Positions 42,808 to 51,209 of a DNA stretch of 64,000 nucleotides are shown piece by piece. The stretch spans positions 310,001 through 374,000 of the forward strand of contig NZ_JAHSTS010000003.1 in NCBI RefSeq assembly GCF_019145435.1, in the 5' to 3' direction. Origin of the DNA: Pseudomonas ekonensis. GTDB taxonomy: Bacteria > Pseudomonadota > Gammaproteobacteria > Pseudomonadales > Pseudomonadaceae. Every line of letters begins with the position of its first letter. Within the stretch, counting starts at the first letter, position 1. The notes below the pieces were generated by a model. It ran no database searches and was not told the DNA's origin. It saw nothing but the letters and a program-made list of their open reading frames with translations. The position numbers and the translations under genes are program-made.

Positions 42808-43926
42808 ATGTCGGCCACCAAGAAGCCCGTAAACACTCCGTTGCACTTACTCCAACAGCTCTCGGGCAGCCTGCTCGAACATCTGGAAAACGCATGCTCC
42901 CAAGCCTTGGCTGATGCTGAAAAACTGCTCGCCAAACTGGAGAAGCAACGCGGCAAGGCGCAAGAGAAACTGCACAAGTCCCGCACCAAACTGCAAGACG
43001 CGGCCGCCGCCGGCAAAGCCAAGGCGCAGGCCAAGGCCAAGTCGGCCGTGAAGGAACTCGAAGACCTGCTCGACGCGCTGAAGGGCCGTCAGTCCGACAC
43101 CCGCAGCTACATTCTGCAACTCAAGCGCGATGCCCAGGAAAGCCTGAAGCTGGCCCAGGGCGTGGGTCGTGTGCAGGAAGCCGCCGGCAAGGCGCTGTCC
43201 GCCCGTACGGCCAAGCCGGCCGCCGCCGCACCGGCCAAGAAAGCCGCCGCGAAACCTGCCGCTAAACCCGCTGCAAAACCTGCCGCCGCCAACACCGCTG
43301 CCGCCAAGGCACCGGCCAAACCTGCCGCGAAACCCGTCGCCGCCAAAGCGCCGGCGAAGGCTGCCGCCAAACCTGCCGCGAAGAAACCGGCAGCGGCCAG
43401 CACCGCCAAGCCTGCGGCCAAACCCGCCGCCAAACCGGCTGTCGCGAAGACTGCCGCCAGCAAGCCGGCCACCGCTAAACCGACTGCCGCCAAAGCCGCC
43501 CCGGCGAAGACCGCAGCCGCCAAACCTGCGGCGAAACCAGCAGCGAAACCAGCAGCGAAACCGGCGGTGAAGACCGCTGCCGCGAAACCTGCCGCTAAGC
43601 CTGCCGCCGCCAAACCGGCAGCCAAGCCTGCGGCAAAAGCGCCTGCCAAACCGGCCGCCGCGGCGAAACCTGCGACCACCGCCGCCAAGCCGGCCGCTGC
43701 AAAACCTGCGGCCAAGCCTGCCGCCAAACCAGCAGCCAAACCTGCCGCGAAAAAACCGGTCGCCGCCAAGCCTGTCGCCAAGCCGGCGACCGCTGCCGCC
43801 GCCAAGCCAACCGCAGCAGCGCCTGCTGCCGCCACCGCCCCAACCGCCGCCACCCCGACCAGCGCACCTACACCTGCGCCGGCCGCCGTGTCGAGCGTCG
43901 CCAGCAACCCGACCAGCGCCTCCTAA
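42808..43926 (+). CDS. algP: histone-like transcriptional regulator AlgP (AlgR3)
   Basis: A 372-residue protein in two parts. Residues 1-130 form a charged helical region (HLLQQLSGSLLEHLENACSQ; coiled coil with KLLAKLEKQRGKAQ). Residues 135-345 are almost entirely Lys-Pro-Ala-Ala units, like the tail of histone H1 and P. aeruginosa AlgP, which binds DNA and activates algD. The tail ends in a Thr/Ala/Pro stretch without Lys. Codons vary between units, so the repeat is kept at protein level. GGAGG lies 5 bp before the ATG. The stop overlaps the convergent TIGR02444 gene by 4 bp. Confidence 0.95.
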   Translation: MSATKKPVNTPLHLLQQLSGSLLEHLENACSQALADAEKLLAKLEKQRGKAQEKLHKSRTKLQDAAAAGKAKAQAKAKSAVKELEDLLDALKGRQSDTRSYILQLKRDAQESLKLAQGVGRVQEAAGKALSARTAKPAAAAPAKKAAAKPAAKPAAKPAAANTAAAKAPAKPAAKPVAAKAPAKAAAKPAAKKPAAASTAKPAAKPAAKPAVAKTAASKPATAKPTAAKAAPAKTAAAKPAAKPAAKPAAKPAVKTAAAKPAAKPAAAKPAAKPAAKAPAKPAAAAKPATTAAKPAAAKPAAKPAAKPAAKPAAKKPVAAKPVAKPATAAAAKPTAAAPAAATAPTAATPTSAPTPAPAAVSSVASNPTSAS

Positions 43927-44384
43927 GCGCCGGCCGCCGCGACGCGCAGCACCCGCAGCGCGTCGCGGTTCAGGTTGGCCGCCTCGCCGGCGAGCGCCTC
44001 CAGCCAATCACTCGATTCCTTCGAATTGCGCGCCCAACCCTGGGCCATGCCTTCCAGCCGCGACAGCAGCGCGCGCTCCGCCTCCAGTTCCATTCCCTTG
44101 ATCTGTTCCCGCATGCCCTTGAGCAGCGGGTCGGTATCGGCCGCCTCTTTCCATTGCAGGCGCAGCGCCCGCAGCGGCTGCACCACGTCGCGGTCCCAGG
44201 GATCGGTGATCTGCCGAAGCTGGTGCACGCGCCTGTCGTCGCAGGTCGCGTCTCGTTGTTCAAGCCACAGGCCGCACAGCATCAGGCACACGTTCGCCCC
44301 CGCCGATTGCAGGCGCAGGCAGGCGGCCTCCACGTCCGGGCGGGCGTAGACGGCCAGGGCAAAGCTCCACAGGTCAGGGGACAT
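43923..44384 (-). CDS. TIGR02444 family protein
   Basis: A 153-residue all-helical protein of the TIGR02444 family, common beside algP or the ABC-F gene in Pseudomonas. The N-terminal LWSFALAVYARPDVEAACLRLQ and the CLMLCGLWLE segment are the signature. No enzymatic motif is visible and function is unknown. It ends inside the last codons of algP on the other strand, and is divergent from the ABC-F gene by about 50 bp. Confidence 0.85.
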   Translation of the reverse strand: MSPDLWSFALAVYARPDVEAACLRLQSAGANVCLMLCGLWLEQRDATCDDRRVHQLRQITDPWDRDVVQPLRALRLQWKEAADTDPLLKGMREQIKGMELEAERALLSRLEGMAQGWARNSKESSDWLEALAGEAANLNRDALRVLRVAAAGA

Positions 44385-44434
44385 CGTGCTACTCGCGCCA
44401 GTTGCGGGCGAAGCTGGTAGACTCCGCCGCCATT

Positions 44435-46345
44435 ATGATCCGACTTCAGAACCTGACTTTACAGCGTGGCCCGCAGCGTCTGCTAGAAGACGCCGAGCTG
44501 ACCCTGCACGCCGGCCACAAGGCCGGCCTCATCGGTGCCAACGGCGCCGGCAAATCCAGCCTGTTCGCCTTGCTGCGCGGCGAGTTGCACCCGGATTCGG
44601 GCGACTGCCTGCTGCCGGCCGACTGGCGCATCGCCCACATGCGCCAGGAAGTCGATACGCTCGAACGCCTGGCGGTCGACTACGTGCTCGACGGCGACGT
44701 GCGCCTGCGCCAGGTGCAGCGAGACCTCGCGGCGGCCGAAGCGGCCCATGACGGCGAGGCCCTGGCCCGCCTGCACGCCGAACTCGACAGCGCTGACGGC
44801 TACACTGCCGATGCGCGTGCGCGCAAGCTGCTGGCAGGCCTCGGTTTCACTAATGAGCAGATGGATCGTCAGGTAGGAGATTTCTCCGGTGGCTGGCGGA
44901 TGCGTCTGAACCTTGCGCAGGCTTTGATGTGCCCGTCGGATCTGCTGCTGCTCGACGAACCGACCAACCACTTGGATCTCGACGCGATCATCTGGCTGGA
45001 GGAGTGGCTCAAGGGCTACCCCGGCACCCTGCTGCTGATTTCCCACGACCGCGACTTCCTCGATGAAGTCGTCGATCACGTGGCCCATGTCGACCAGCGC
45101 AAGCTGGTGCTCTACCGCGGCGGCTACACCGCGTTCGAACGCGCCCGCGCCGAGCGACTGGCCCAGCAGCAACAGGCCTACGAGAAGCAGCAGGCGCAGC
45201 GTGCGCACATGGAAAGCTACATCGCCCGGTTCAAGGCCCAGGCCACCAAGGCCCGTCAGGCCCAGAGCCGGATCAAGGCCCTGGAGCGGATGGAAGAGCT
45301 GTCGGCGGCCCATGTCGATTCACCGTTCGACTTCGTGTTCCGCGAGTCGACCAAGATCTCGAGCCCGCTGATCGACCTGTCCGACGCCCGTCTGGGCTAC
45401 GGCGAAAAGACCATCCTGGAGAAGGTCAAGCTGCAGTTGACCCCGGGCGCGCGGATCGGCCTGCTCGGCCCCAACGGCGCGGGCAAGTCGACCCTGATCA
45501 AGAACCTCGCCGGCGAGCTCTCGCCGCTGGCCGGGCGCCTGACCCGCGGCGAGAACACCGTGGTCGGCTACTTCGCCCAGCATCAGCTCGACTCGCTGGA
45601 CGCCAAGGCCAGCCCGTTGCTGCACCTGCAGCGACTGGCGCCGACCGAACGCGAGCAGACCCTGCGCGATTTCCTCGGCGGTTTCGACTTCCGCGGCGGG
45701 CGGATCGACGAGCCGGTGCTGAATTTCTCCGGCGGCGAGAAGGCGCGTCTGGCCCTGGCGCTGATCGCCTGGGAGCGGCCGAACCTGTTGCTGCTCGACG
45801 AGCCGACCAACCACCTGGACCTGGAAATGCGCCTGGCCCTGACCATGGCGTTGCAGGAGTTCAGCGGTGCGGTGCTGGTGGTGTCCCACGACCGGCACCT
45901 GCTCAAGAGCACCACGGACAACTTCTACCTGGTGGCGGACGGCAAGGTCGAAGAGTTCGACGGCGACCTCGACGACTACGCCCGTTGGCTGGTGGAGTAC
46001 CGTCAGCGCAACGCGCCGGTCAGCAGCGCGCCGGTGAACCCGGACAAGACCGACAAGAAGGCCCAGCGCCAGGCCGCCGCTGCGTTGCGTCAGCAACTGG
46101 CGCCGCACAAGCGCGAAGCCGACAAGCTCGAAGCGGAGCTGGGCAAGCTGCACGAGAAGCTGGCCAAGGTCGACGCCAGCCTCGGCGACAGCGACATCTA
46201 CGACCCGGCGCGCAAGAACGAACTGCGTGACCTGCTGGCCGAACAGGCCAAGCTGAAGGCGCGGGAAGCCGAGTTGGAAGAGGCGTGGATGCAAGCGCTG
46301 GAAACCCTGGAAAGCATGCAGGCGGAGCTGGAGACGCTGTCTTGA
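44435..46345 (+). CDS. ABC-F family ATPase (YheS-like)
   Basis: A 636-residue soluble tandem ATPase of the ABC-F group, which act on ribosomes. First cassette: GANGAGKSS Walker A, FSGGWRMRL signature, LLLLDEPTNHLDL Walker B. Linker (about 230-300) is rich in charged helices (AHMESYIARFKAQATKARQAQ). Second cassette: GPNGAGKST, FSGGEKARL, LLLLDEPTNHLD. A C-terminal coiled coil runs from about 530 to the end. Length and ends resemble E. coli YheS. The stop and the next gene's start share one base. Confidence 0.93.
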   Translation: MIRLQNLTLQRGPQRLLEDAELTLHAGHKAGLIGANGAGKSSLFALLRGELHPDSGDCLLPADWRIAHMRQEVDTLERLAVDYVLDGDVRLRQVQRDLAAAEAAHDGEALARLHAELDSADGYTADARARKLLAGLGFTNEQMDRQVGDFSGGWRMRLNLAQALMCPSDLLLLDEPTNHLDLDAIIWLEEWLKGYPGTLLLISHDRDFLDEVVDHVAHVDQRKLVLYRGGYTAFERARAERLAQQQQAYEKQQAQRAHMESYIARFKAQATKARQAQSRIKALERMEELSAAHVDSPFDFVFRESTKISSPLIDLSDARLGYGEKTILEKVKLQLTPGARIGLLGPNGAGKSTLIKNLAGELSPLAGRLTRGENTVVGYFAQHQLDSLDAKASPLLHLQRLAPTEREQTLRDFLGGFDFRGGRIDEPVLNFSGGEKARLALALIAWERPNLLLLDEPTNHLDLEMRLALTMALQEFSGAVLVVSHDRHLLKSTTDNFYLVADGKVEEFDGDLDDYARWLVEYRQRNAPVSSAPVNPDKTDKKAQRQAAAALRQQLAPHKREADKLEAELGKLHEKLAKVDASLGDSDIYDPARKNELRDLLAEQAKLKAREAELEEAWMQALETLESMQAELETLS

Positions 46346-46926
46346 TGGAGGCGTTCAAGCTGCCGCTGCCGGCGGTGTGGGTCGAGCCGATCTGGCTCGG
46401 CGTGCAGATCCTGCTGATTCTGCTGGCCGCCTACTTCGCCCAGCGCTTCGTCGCCAAATGCCTGACCCGCCTGGGCGAGCGTTACCCGTTCCCGCCGCAG
46501 TTGCTGATGCCCCTGCGCGGCGGCCTGCGCTGGCTGATCATGGGCAGCGCGCTGATCTTCGTGCTGGAGCGCCTCGGTGTGTCGGCCACGGTGCTGTGGA
46601 CGGCGCTGTCCGGTTTCGTCGCGGTGGCGGCGGTGGCGTTCTTCGCCATGTGGAGCGTGCTGTCGAACCTGCTCTGCGCGATCCTGATCTTCACCGTCGG
46701 CCCGTTCCGCCTGGGCGATGTGGTCGAACTGGTGGACACCACCGACAAGCCCGGGGTGAAGGGCCGGGTGGTGGCGATCAACCTGCTGTACACCACGCTG
46801 ATCGAGGCCGAAGAGCTCGGCACCGGCAGCGCCATGGTGCAGGTGCCCAACAGCCTGTTCTTCCAGCGTTCGGTGCGGCGCTGGCGGGGGAGCGATGTGT
46901 TTCCTTCGAGCGGGTTCGAGAAGTAA
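46345..46926 (+). CDS. small MscS-type mechanosensitive channel family protein
   Basis: A 193-residue protein with two or three N-terminal helices and the MscS core: the pore-lining helix VLWTALSGFVAVAAVAFFAMWSVLSN and the beta domain start GPFRLGDVVEL. The usual large C-terminal cage is missing, so it is shorter than E. coli MscS (286). Conductance is presumed, not shown. Its ATG overlaps the ABC-F stop (TGATG), so the two are translationally coupled. Confidence 0.85.
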   Translation: MEAFKLPLPAVWVEPIWLGVQILLILLAAYFAQRFVAKCLTRLGERYPFPPQLLMPLRGGLRWLIMGSALIFVLERLGVSATVLWTALSGFVAVAAVAFFAMWSVLSNLLCAILIFTVGPFRLGDVVELVDTTDKPGVKGRVVAINLLYTTLIEAEELGTGSAMVQVPNSLFFQRSVRRWRGSDVFPSSGFEK

Positions 46927-46956
46927 GTCTTCTGTCCGGCGTCGCCTTGGCTGACG

Positions 46957-47020
46957 CCATCGCCAGCAGGCTGGCTCCTACAGGTCCTGTGGCGTAAGCA
47001 AGGGCTTGCCCGTGACGGCG
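46957..47020. repeat. REP copy with degenerate partner
   Basis: CATCGCCAGCAGGCTGGCTC (46958-46977) is a reverse REP; a weaker copy (GCAAGGGCTTGCCCGTGACG) follows at about 46997-47016. Confidence 0.6.
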
Positions 47021-47136
47021 CCACCGGCCCGTAAACGTTGGTCGGCAAGCTGCAACATCCTGCAAAAAATCGGTGGTCATCCGCCCGGATCCGCATTAGC
47101 TTGGACGTCTGTCACGAGTCTGAGTCGAGGTGTGCG

Positions 47137-47769
47137 ATGGAGTTTCAAACATGGCTGGCGTTCTTCGCCGCCTGTTGGGTGATCAGCCTGTCTCCGGGCG
47201 CCGGCGCGATCGCGTCGATGTCCAGCGGTCTGCAGTATGGTTTCTGGCGCGGTTACTGGAACGCCCTCGGCCTGCAGCTGGGGCTGGCCCTGCAGATCGC
47301 GATCGTCGGCGCCGGCGTCGGCGCGATCCTGACGGCCTCGGCCACGGCGTTCTACGCGATCAAGTGGTTCGGTGTGGCCTACCTGGTGTACCTGGCGGTC
47401 AAGCAATGGCGTGCGCTGCCCAGCGACATGAGCGACGACGCCGCCGTGCGGCCGATCGGCAAGCCGATGGCGCTGGTGTTCCGCGGGTTCCTGGTGAACA
47501 TCAGCAACCCCAAGGCCCTGGTGTTCATGCTGGCGGTGCTGCCGCAGTTCATCGACCCGCATGCGCCGCTGCTGATCCAGTACCTGGTGATCGGCGCGAC
47601 CATGATCTGCGTCGACCTGATCGTCATGGCCGGCTACACCGGCCTGGCGTCTAAGGTGCTGCGCCTGCTGCGTACGCCGAAGCAGCAGAAACGCATGAAC
47701 CGTACCTTCGCCGGGCTGTTCATCGGCGCGGCGGCGTTCATGGCGACGCTGCGCAAAGCCGCCGTCTGA
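47137..47769 (+). CDS. rhtB: LysE/RhtB family amino acid exporter (homoserine/homoserine lactone efflux)
   Basis: A 210-residue inner-membrane exporter with six predicted helices and the family start SLSPGAGAI. Resemblance to E. coli RhtB is strong along the whole length (YLVYLAVKQWRA; NISNPKALVFMLAVLPQFI; KVLRLL). RhtB exports homoserine and its lactones; substrate here is inferred. The open frame extends 33 codons upstream; ATG 47137 is chosen by similarity and an AGG upstream. A bidirectional terminator follows. Confidence 0.9.
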   Translation: MEFQTWLAFFAACWVISLSPGAGAIASMSSGLQYGFWRGYWNALGLQLGLALQIAIVGAGVGAILTASATAFYAIKWFGVAYLVYLAVKQWRALPSDMSDDAAVRPIGKPMALVFRGFLVNISNPKALVFMLAVLPQFIDPHAPLLIQYLVIGATMICVDLIVMAGYTGLASKVLRLLRTPKQQKRMNRTFAGLFIGAAAFMATLRKAAV

Positions 47770-47782
47770 ATCCTGCGGCCAC

Positions 47783-47815
47783 AAAAAAGGCGACCTGTTC
47801 AGGTCGCCTTTTTGT
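47783..47815. terminator. bidirectional terminator, rhtB / LpoB cluster
   Basis: AAAAAAGGCGACC pairs with GGTCGCCTTTTT (loop TGTTCA) between rhtB and the minus-strand envelope cluster. Confidence 0.85.
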
Positions 47816-47865
47816 TGCCTTGGGATACTTCCCCGCCGACGGTGCTTCTCGGCGTCAGCGGGCGA

Positions 47866-48609
47866 TCACTTGAGGATCACCGGCGCCGTGTCGCGCGGCA
47901 GATTGTTGCGCTGCTGCGGTTCGCGCGGCTGCTCGTAACCGCCGCCGCCGAGTTGCATGCTCAGCTGACCGGCCACGTCCTCGCCCAGCGCCTTCGACAC
48001 GTCACGCACCACCCGCGGGCGGTTCAGCGAGATCTTGATGTCGCGGCCGTTCACCAGTTTGGTGTCCTGCGCCTCACCCATGGCCGTGAAGGCCGAGGTG
48101 ATCTCGTAGGTCTTGGTGTTGATCAGGCTGAAGTCCGCCACCAGCGTCAGGCCCAGCACGGCCGAGTAGCTGTCGGTGTGGGCCAGCTCGTTCATGTCCT
48201 GGGTGAAGTCGATGTCCGACACGGTGCCGAACAGCACGTAGTCGGCGCCCTTGAAGTGACCCGCCTTGATCCGCTTGATCACGTCGTAGACGTCGCCCTT
48301 GGACGAGGCGGTGTAGGGCGTGCCCTGCACCAGCTGGAACATCCCGGTGCGCAGGATCTCGCCCTTGATGTCGCCGGTGAACTTGCGCAGCTCGCCCTGC
48401 TCGATGTAGCTGGTGGTGGCCTCCAGCTCGTTGTAGCTCGAGGAGCCGCTGGCGCTGTAGTAACCCTCGCGGTAGTTGTTCTGGGCCGAAACGATGTGGA
48501 TGTACTGCTCCACACGCTCCTGGTACGCCAGGTCCGTCACCGCGACTTTCGGGGCCGCTTGCGCGCCGAACGCGCAAGCCAGGGCCATCATGCCAATCCA
48601 TGCGCGCAT
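47866..48609 (-). CDS. CsgG/LpoB-like secreted protein, last gene of envelope cluster
   Basis: A 247-residue protein with a type I signal peptide (residues 1-18, ending GAQA-A) and no lipobox. The body starts KVAVTDLAYQERV and has GELRKFTGDIKGEILRTGMF, GADYVLFGTVSDIDF and VVRDVSKALGEDVAGQL, the features of the CsgG/LpoB alpha-beta fold, with a Ser/Tyr-rich insertion at about 48-65 (REGYYSASGSSSYNE). It is probably periplasmic. The tail is Pro/Gln/Arg-rich. Exact role unknown. It starts 3 bp after lpoB, with GGAG inside the lpoB end. Confidence 0.75.
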   Translation of the reverse strand: MRAWIGMMALACAFGAQAAPKVAVTDLAYQERVEQYIHIVSAQNNYREGYYSASGSSSYNELEATTSYIEQGELRKFTGDIKGEILRTGMFQLVQGTPYTASSKGDVYDVIKRIKAGHFKGADYVLFGTVSDIDFTQDMNELAHTDSYSAVLGLTLVADFSLINTKTYEITSAFTAMGEAQDTKLVNGRDIKISLNRPRVVRDVSKALGEDVAGQLSMQLGGGGYEQPREPQQRNNLPRDTAPVILK

Positions 48610-48612
48610 CGG

Positions 48613-49200
48613 TTAACGCTCCGTGGTTTTGCGGATCTCTTTTTCGTCCATCCACTCGGCCAGACCGCTTTCGACGTCGATCAGTTGCAGGCTGAATTTG
48701 TAGAAGACGTCCTTGTAGTCGCTGCTGCGCTTGACGATCGAGCTGATCGAGCCTTCCAGGCGGTACTTGGCGGCGATCATGTTGCCGGTCTTGGCCACGG
48801 TGCTCTTCTTGTACAGGCCGCTCTGGTTCTGCAGCTTGAGCTGGTCGACCTGGCTCTGCATCGCGGTGTTGTCGCTGGCGAAGCGGGCGGTGCCGGACTT
48901 CATCAGCTGGGTCTTGATGCTGGTGGTGATTTCGCGGGTGTCGATGTACTCGCTGGTCTTGTTCTTCACGTCGTAGACCTGGACCACAGGACGGCCCTGC
49001 AGGATGCCGGACTGGGCCAGGGAGCGGGTCATCGACTCGGCGATCATCTGCAGGTCGGTGGAGCCGAATTCGTTGGTCACGGTCTCGACGGCCTTGGTGT
49101 CGCCGTAGCTGATGTTCTTGCTGCCCAGGGTCGGCGAAGTGTTGGCGCAGCCGGTGGCCAGCAGGGCGAGGACGGCGATGCAGGAAAAGCGTGCAAACAT
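48613..49200 (-). CDS. lpoB: penicillin-binding protein activator LpoB-like lipoprotein
   Basis: A 195-residue lipoprotein with lipobox LLATGC (Cys18) and an LpoB/YcfM-type domain: VTNEFGSTDLQMIAESMTRSL, VVQVYDVKNKTSEYIDTREIT and the C-terminal YKDVFYKFSLQLIDVESG, then W-MDEKEI. In E. coli LpoB spans from the outer membrane to activate PBP1b; here a short linker follows the Cys. Pseudomonas PBP1b is known to use an unrelated activator, LpoP, so the target here is uncertain. It stands between ycfL and the CsgG/LpoB-like gene on one strand. Confidence 0.85.
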   Translation of the reverse strand: MFARFSCIAVLALLATGCANTSPTLGSKNISYGDTKAVETVTNEFGSTDLQMIAESMTRSLAQSGILQGRPVVQVYDVKNKTSEYIDTREITTSIKTQLMKSGTARFASDNTAMQSQVDQLKLQNQSGLYKKSTVAKTGNMIAAKYRLEGSISSIVKRSSDYKDVFYKFSLQLIDVESGLAEWMDEKEIRKTTER

Positions 49201-49236
49201 GGGAATGCTCTCTAAATCGGGAATGGGGTGTCGGGC

Positions 49237-49611
49237 TTAAGGCGTCTTGAGTTCCAGGCGGAAGTCCACGGCCTTGGGCGTCGGGGCGATGGCCTGGATG
49301 AAGCTGGTCTGGGCGCCGTACATCATCTGGCTTTTCCAGACTTCTTCTTCGGCGACCGGGAAGCCTTCAGGGCCGAGCCAGGCGAAGCGGTAGTAGAACG
49401 TCTTGTTGCTGTTGAGGGTGTTGCTCAACTGCACGTTGACGGTCATGAAGCCGTTCTCGCGGGCCACGCGCATGGCGCCGACCACGATGTGCTTCTGCGG
49501 GCCCATGGCCACGACCTTGCTCGCGGCGCTGCCCGGCTCCGGTGGCGGCGGGGTGGCGCAGCCGCTCGCCAGCAGGGCGAGGGCGGCGACGGCGAAGAGT
49601 TTGAAACGCAT
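49237..49611 (-). CDS. ycfL: YcfL family lipoprotein
   Basis: A 124-residue lipoprotein with lipobox LLASGC (Cys18), a Pro-rich spacer and a single beta-sandwich-like domain (GFMTVNVQLSNTLNSNKTF; YYRFAWLGPEGFPV). E. coli ycfL also lies beside lpoB, so the pair is conserved between distant groups. Function unknown. It lies 16 bp after the first COG3014 paralogue and 36 bp before lpoB, in one operon. Confidence 0.85.
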   Translation of the reverse strand: MRFKLFAVAALALLASGCATPPPPEPGSAASKVVAMGPQKHIVVGAMRVARENGFMTVNVQLSNTLNSNKTFYYRFAWLGPEGFPVAEEEVWKSQMMYGAQTSFIQAIAPTPKAVDFRLELKTP

Positions 49612-49626
49612 GCAAAGACTCCGTTC

Positions 49627-51021
49627 TTAAGGTTGTTTGAGGCTGGCCACGGCGGTGGCGTTGGCGCCCGGGATCACGTGGGCGGCGTTGCCGGCGGCGA
49701 ACACCTGGCTGCCGACGGCGCGCAACGTGATGACCTGGTAGCGCTGATCGACGGTGACCTTGACCTGCGAACCACCGGCCACGCTTGGCAGGGTCACCTG
49801 GTGCTCACCCTTTTTCAGGCGCAGGCGCACCACTTGGGTGGTGTCCGGCAACGTGCGCCACGTACGGGTATCGGCACCTTCGAGCACGGCTGAAGAAATG
49901 CCCACCGCCAGGCCCGCCAGCGGGTTGGTTTCGTTGAGTTTCTTTTGCGCCGCGCCCTTGGTGATCGCCCGCACGGCGGTGCGCACGATGATCCCCGGCA
50001 TGTCGTCGCGCAGGGCGCGGCGGGACATGGCGGTGGTGCTGTTGAGGGCGGTGAGGTCCAGTTGCCGGCCGTCTACGCCGATCTGGGCGAAGGGCGCGGT
50101 GGAGGTGTCCGGCTTGATGACCGGGAACGACAGCGGGGTGATCACCAGGTTGTTGTCGATCGGCAGCGGCAACGGCACGCGGATCGAATCGCGGGCCGGC
50201 GCCAGGCCGCTCTGCACCACGATCAGGATGTCGCTGTCGTCGGACTTGGCCGGCTTGTCGAGGTTGACCAGCGCCTGTTCCAGCAACGGCGTGTTCGGAC
50301 GCAGCTCGGCGGCCTTGCGGTAGCCCGGTGCGGCCAGATCCTTCTCGCCCAGCGCTTCATAGACGAAGCCGGCCAGGTAGTGGCTGAACGCACTCTGGTA
50401 GCTGTTCTTCAGGCCGACCACTTCCGGCGCGTCGAGGCTGGCGACCGGGTAGCCCTGCAGATCCTTGTACTGGGTCTTGATGCCTTCCTTCTCGGCCTCT
50501 TCCTCGCTCTTGAGGTATTCCTTGTCGCGCAGCTCGGCGATCACCGCTTCGCGCTCGTGGGTCTTCTTGATCGCGGTGCGGGCGCCGTCGAAGTCGTTGA
50601 CCGCCAGCAGGTTGAGGGCCATCTGGGTGGTCAGCATGACCTTTTCGTAGTCGTAGCCTTCGTAGCGGCGCACCTTGTCGTTGACCAGGAAGCTGCCGAA
50701 CTGGGCCAGGTACTTGTCGGTGTCGAGCTTGACCGAGTCTTCCCACTTGCCCACCACCTGGTCGGCGGCGGTCCAGGCGCCCTGGCTGCCGGACAGGTCG
50801 CCCTTGGCGCGCAGCAGTTCGCCTTTCTCGAAGTAGTAGAGCAAGTCCTTGTCGGGACCGGTGTTGTTCTTTTCCAGCAGGGTCAGGGCGGCGTCGACGT
50901 TGCCGGCGGCCAGTTGCTGGTTGGTCTGGGCCAGTTCGGAATCATAGTTGCGAAACGCCGAACAGCCGGACAGCAGGGTGACGGCGCTGAGCGCGAGCAG
51001 GGTGGGAGCGCGGAATGCCAT
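49627..51021 (-). CDS. COG3014 family TPR-type lipoprotein, downstream paralogue
   Basis: A 464-residue lipoprotein with lipobox LLSGC. The N-terminal half (about 25-260) is helical and TPR-like (NVDAALTLLEKNN; LLYYFEKGELLRAKGDL; YEKVMLTTQMALNLLAVNDFDGAR; YLAGFVYEALGEKDLA). The C-terminal half (about 270-460) is beta-rich (DILIVVQSGLAPARDS; ADTRTWRTLPD; LRLKKGEHQVTLP). Function unknown. It heads an operon with ycfL, lpoB and the CsgG/LpoB-like gene. A full-length paralogue lies directly upstream. Confidence 0.85.
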   Translation of the reverse strand: MAFRAPTLLALSAVTLLSGCSAFRNYDSELAQTNQQLAAGNVDAALTLLEKNNTGPDKDLLYYFEKGELLRAKGDLSGSQGAWTAADQVVGKWEDSVKLDTDKYLAQFGSFLVNDKVRRYEGYDYEKVMLTTQMALNLLAVNDFDGARTAIKKTHEREAVIAELRDKEYLKSEEEAEKEGIKTQYKDLQGYPVASLDAPEVVGLKNSYQSAFSHYLAGFVYEALGEKDLAAPGYRKAAELRPNTPLLEQALVNLDKPAKSDDSDILIVVQSGLAPARDSIRVPLPLPIDNNLVITPLSFPVIKPDTSTAPFAQIGVDGRQLDLTALNSTTAMSRRALRDDMPGIIVRTAVRAITKGAAQKKLNETNPLAGLAVGISSAVLEGADTRTWRTLPDTTQVVRLRLKKGEHQVTLPSVAGGSQVKVTVDQRYQVITLRAVGSQVFAAGNAAHVIPGANATAVASLKQP

Positions 51022-51160
51022 GGGGGTACTTCTTCCATGAGTGGCGACAGCCCCGGTGCGGGTCGGGCTGCAGGGACCGATCGGCAGGGGTGTTGGCGTC
51101 CTGCCGATTCCTCATTAAGAGAGGAGCTTTAATGCCGTTTCGCGATAGCGAGGGCGCGGC

Positions 51161-51189
51161 ATTATAGGTCCGCGGTGCTGGCTATGTAA
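51161..51189 (-). promoter_or_regulatory. sigma-70 promoter of COG3014(1)-ycfL-lpoB operon
   Basis: On the minus strand, TTACAT (51189-51184), 17 bp, TATAAT (51166-51161), a perfect -10. It sits about 20 bp behind the stop of the upstream paralogue and 140 bp before the start it serves. Confidence 0.7.
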
Positions 51190-51209
51190 TAGCTTTTTAA
51201 TTTCACCGG

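Noticed and set aside
43230..43830. algP repeat region as a CRISPR or DNA satellite
   Set aside because: No constant repeat/spacer structure; units differ in codons and are in frame with algP.
43107..43907. 266-codon Ala/Gly/Leu-rich minus-strand frame opposite algP
   Set aside because: Pure reverse complement of the Lys-Pro-Ala-Ala repeat; not a membrane protein gene.
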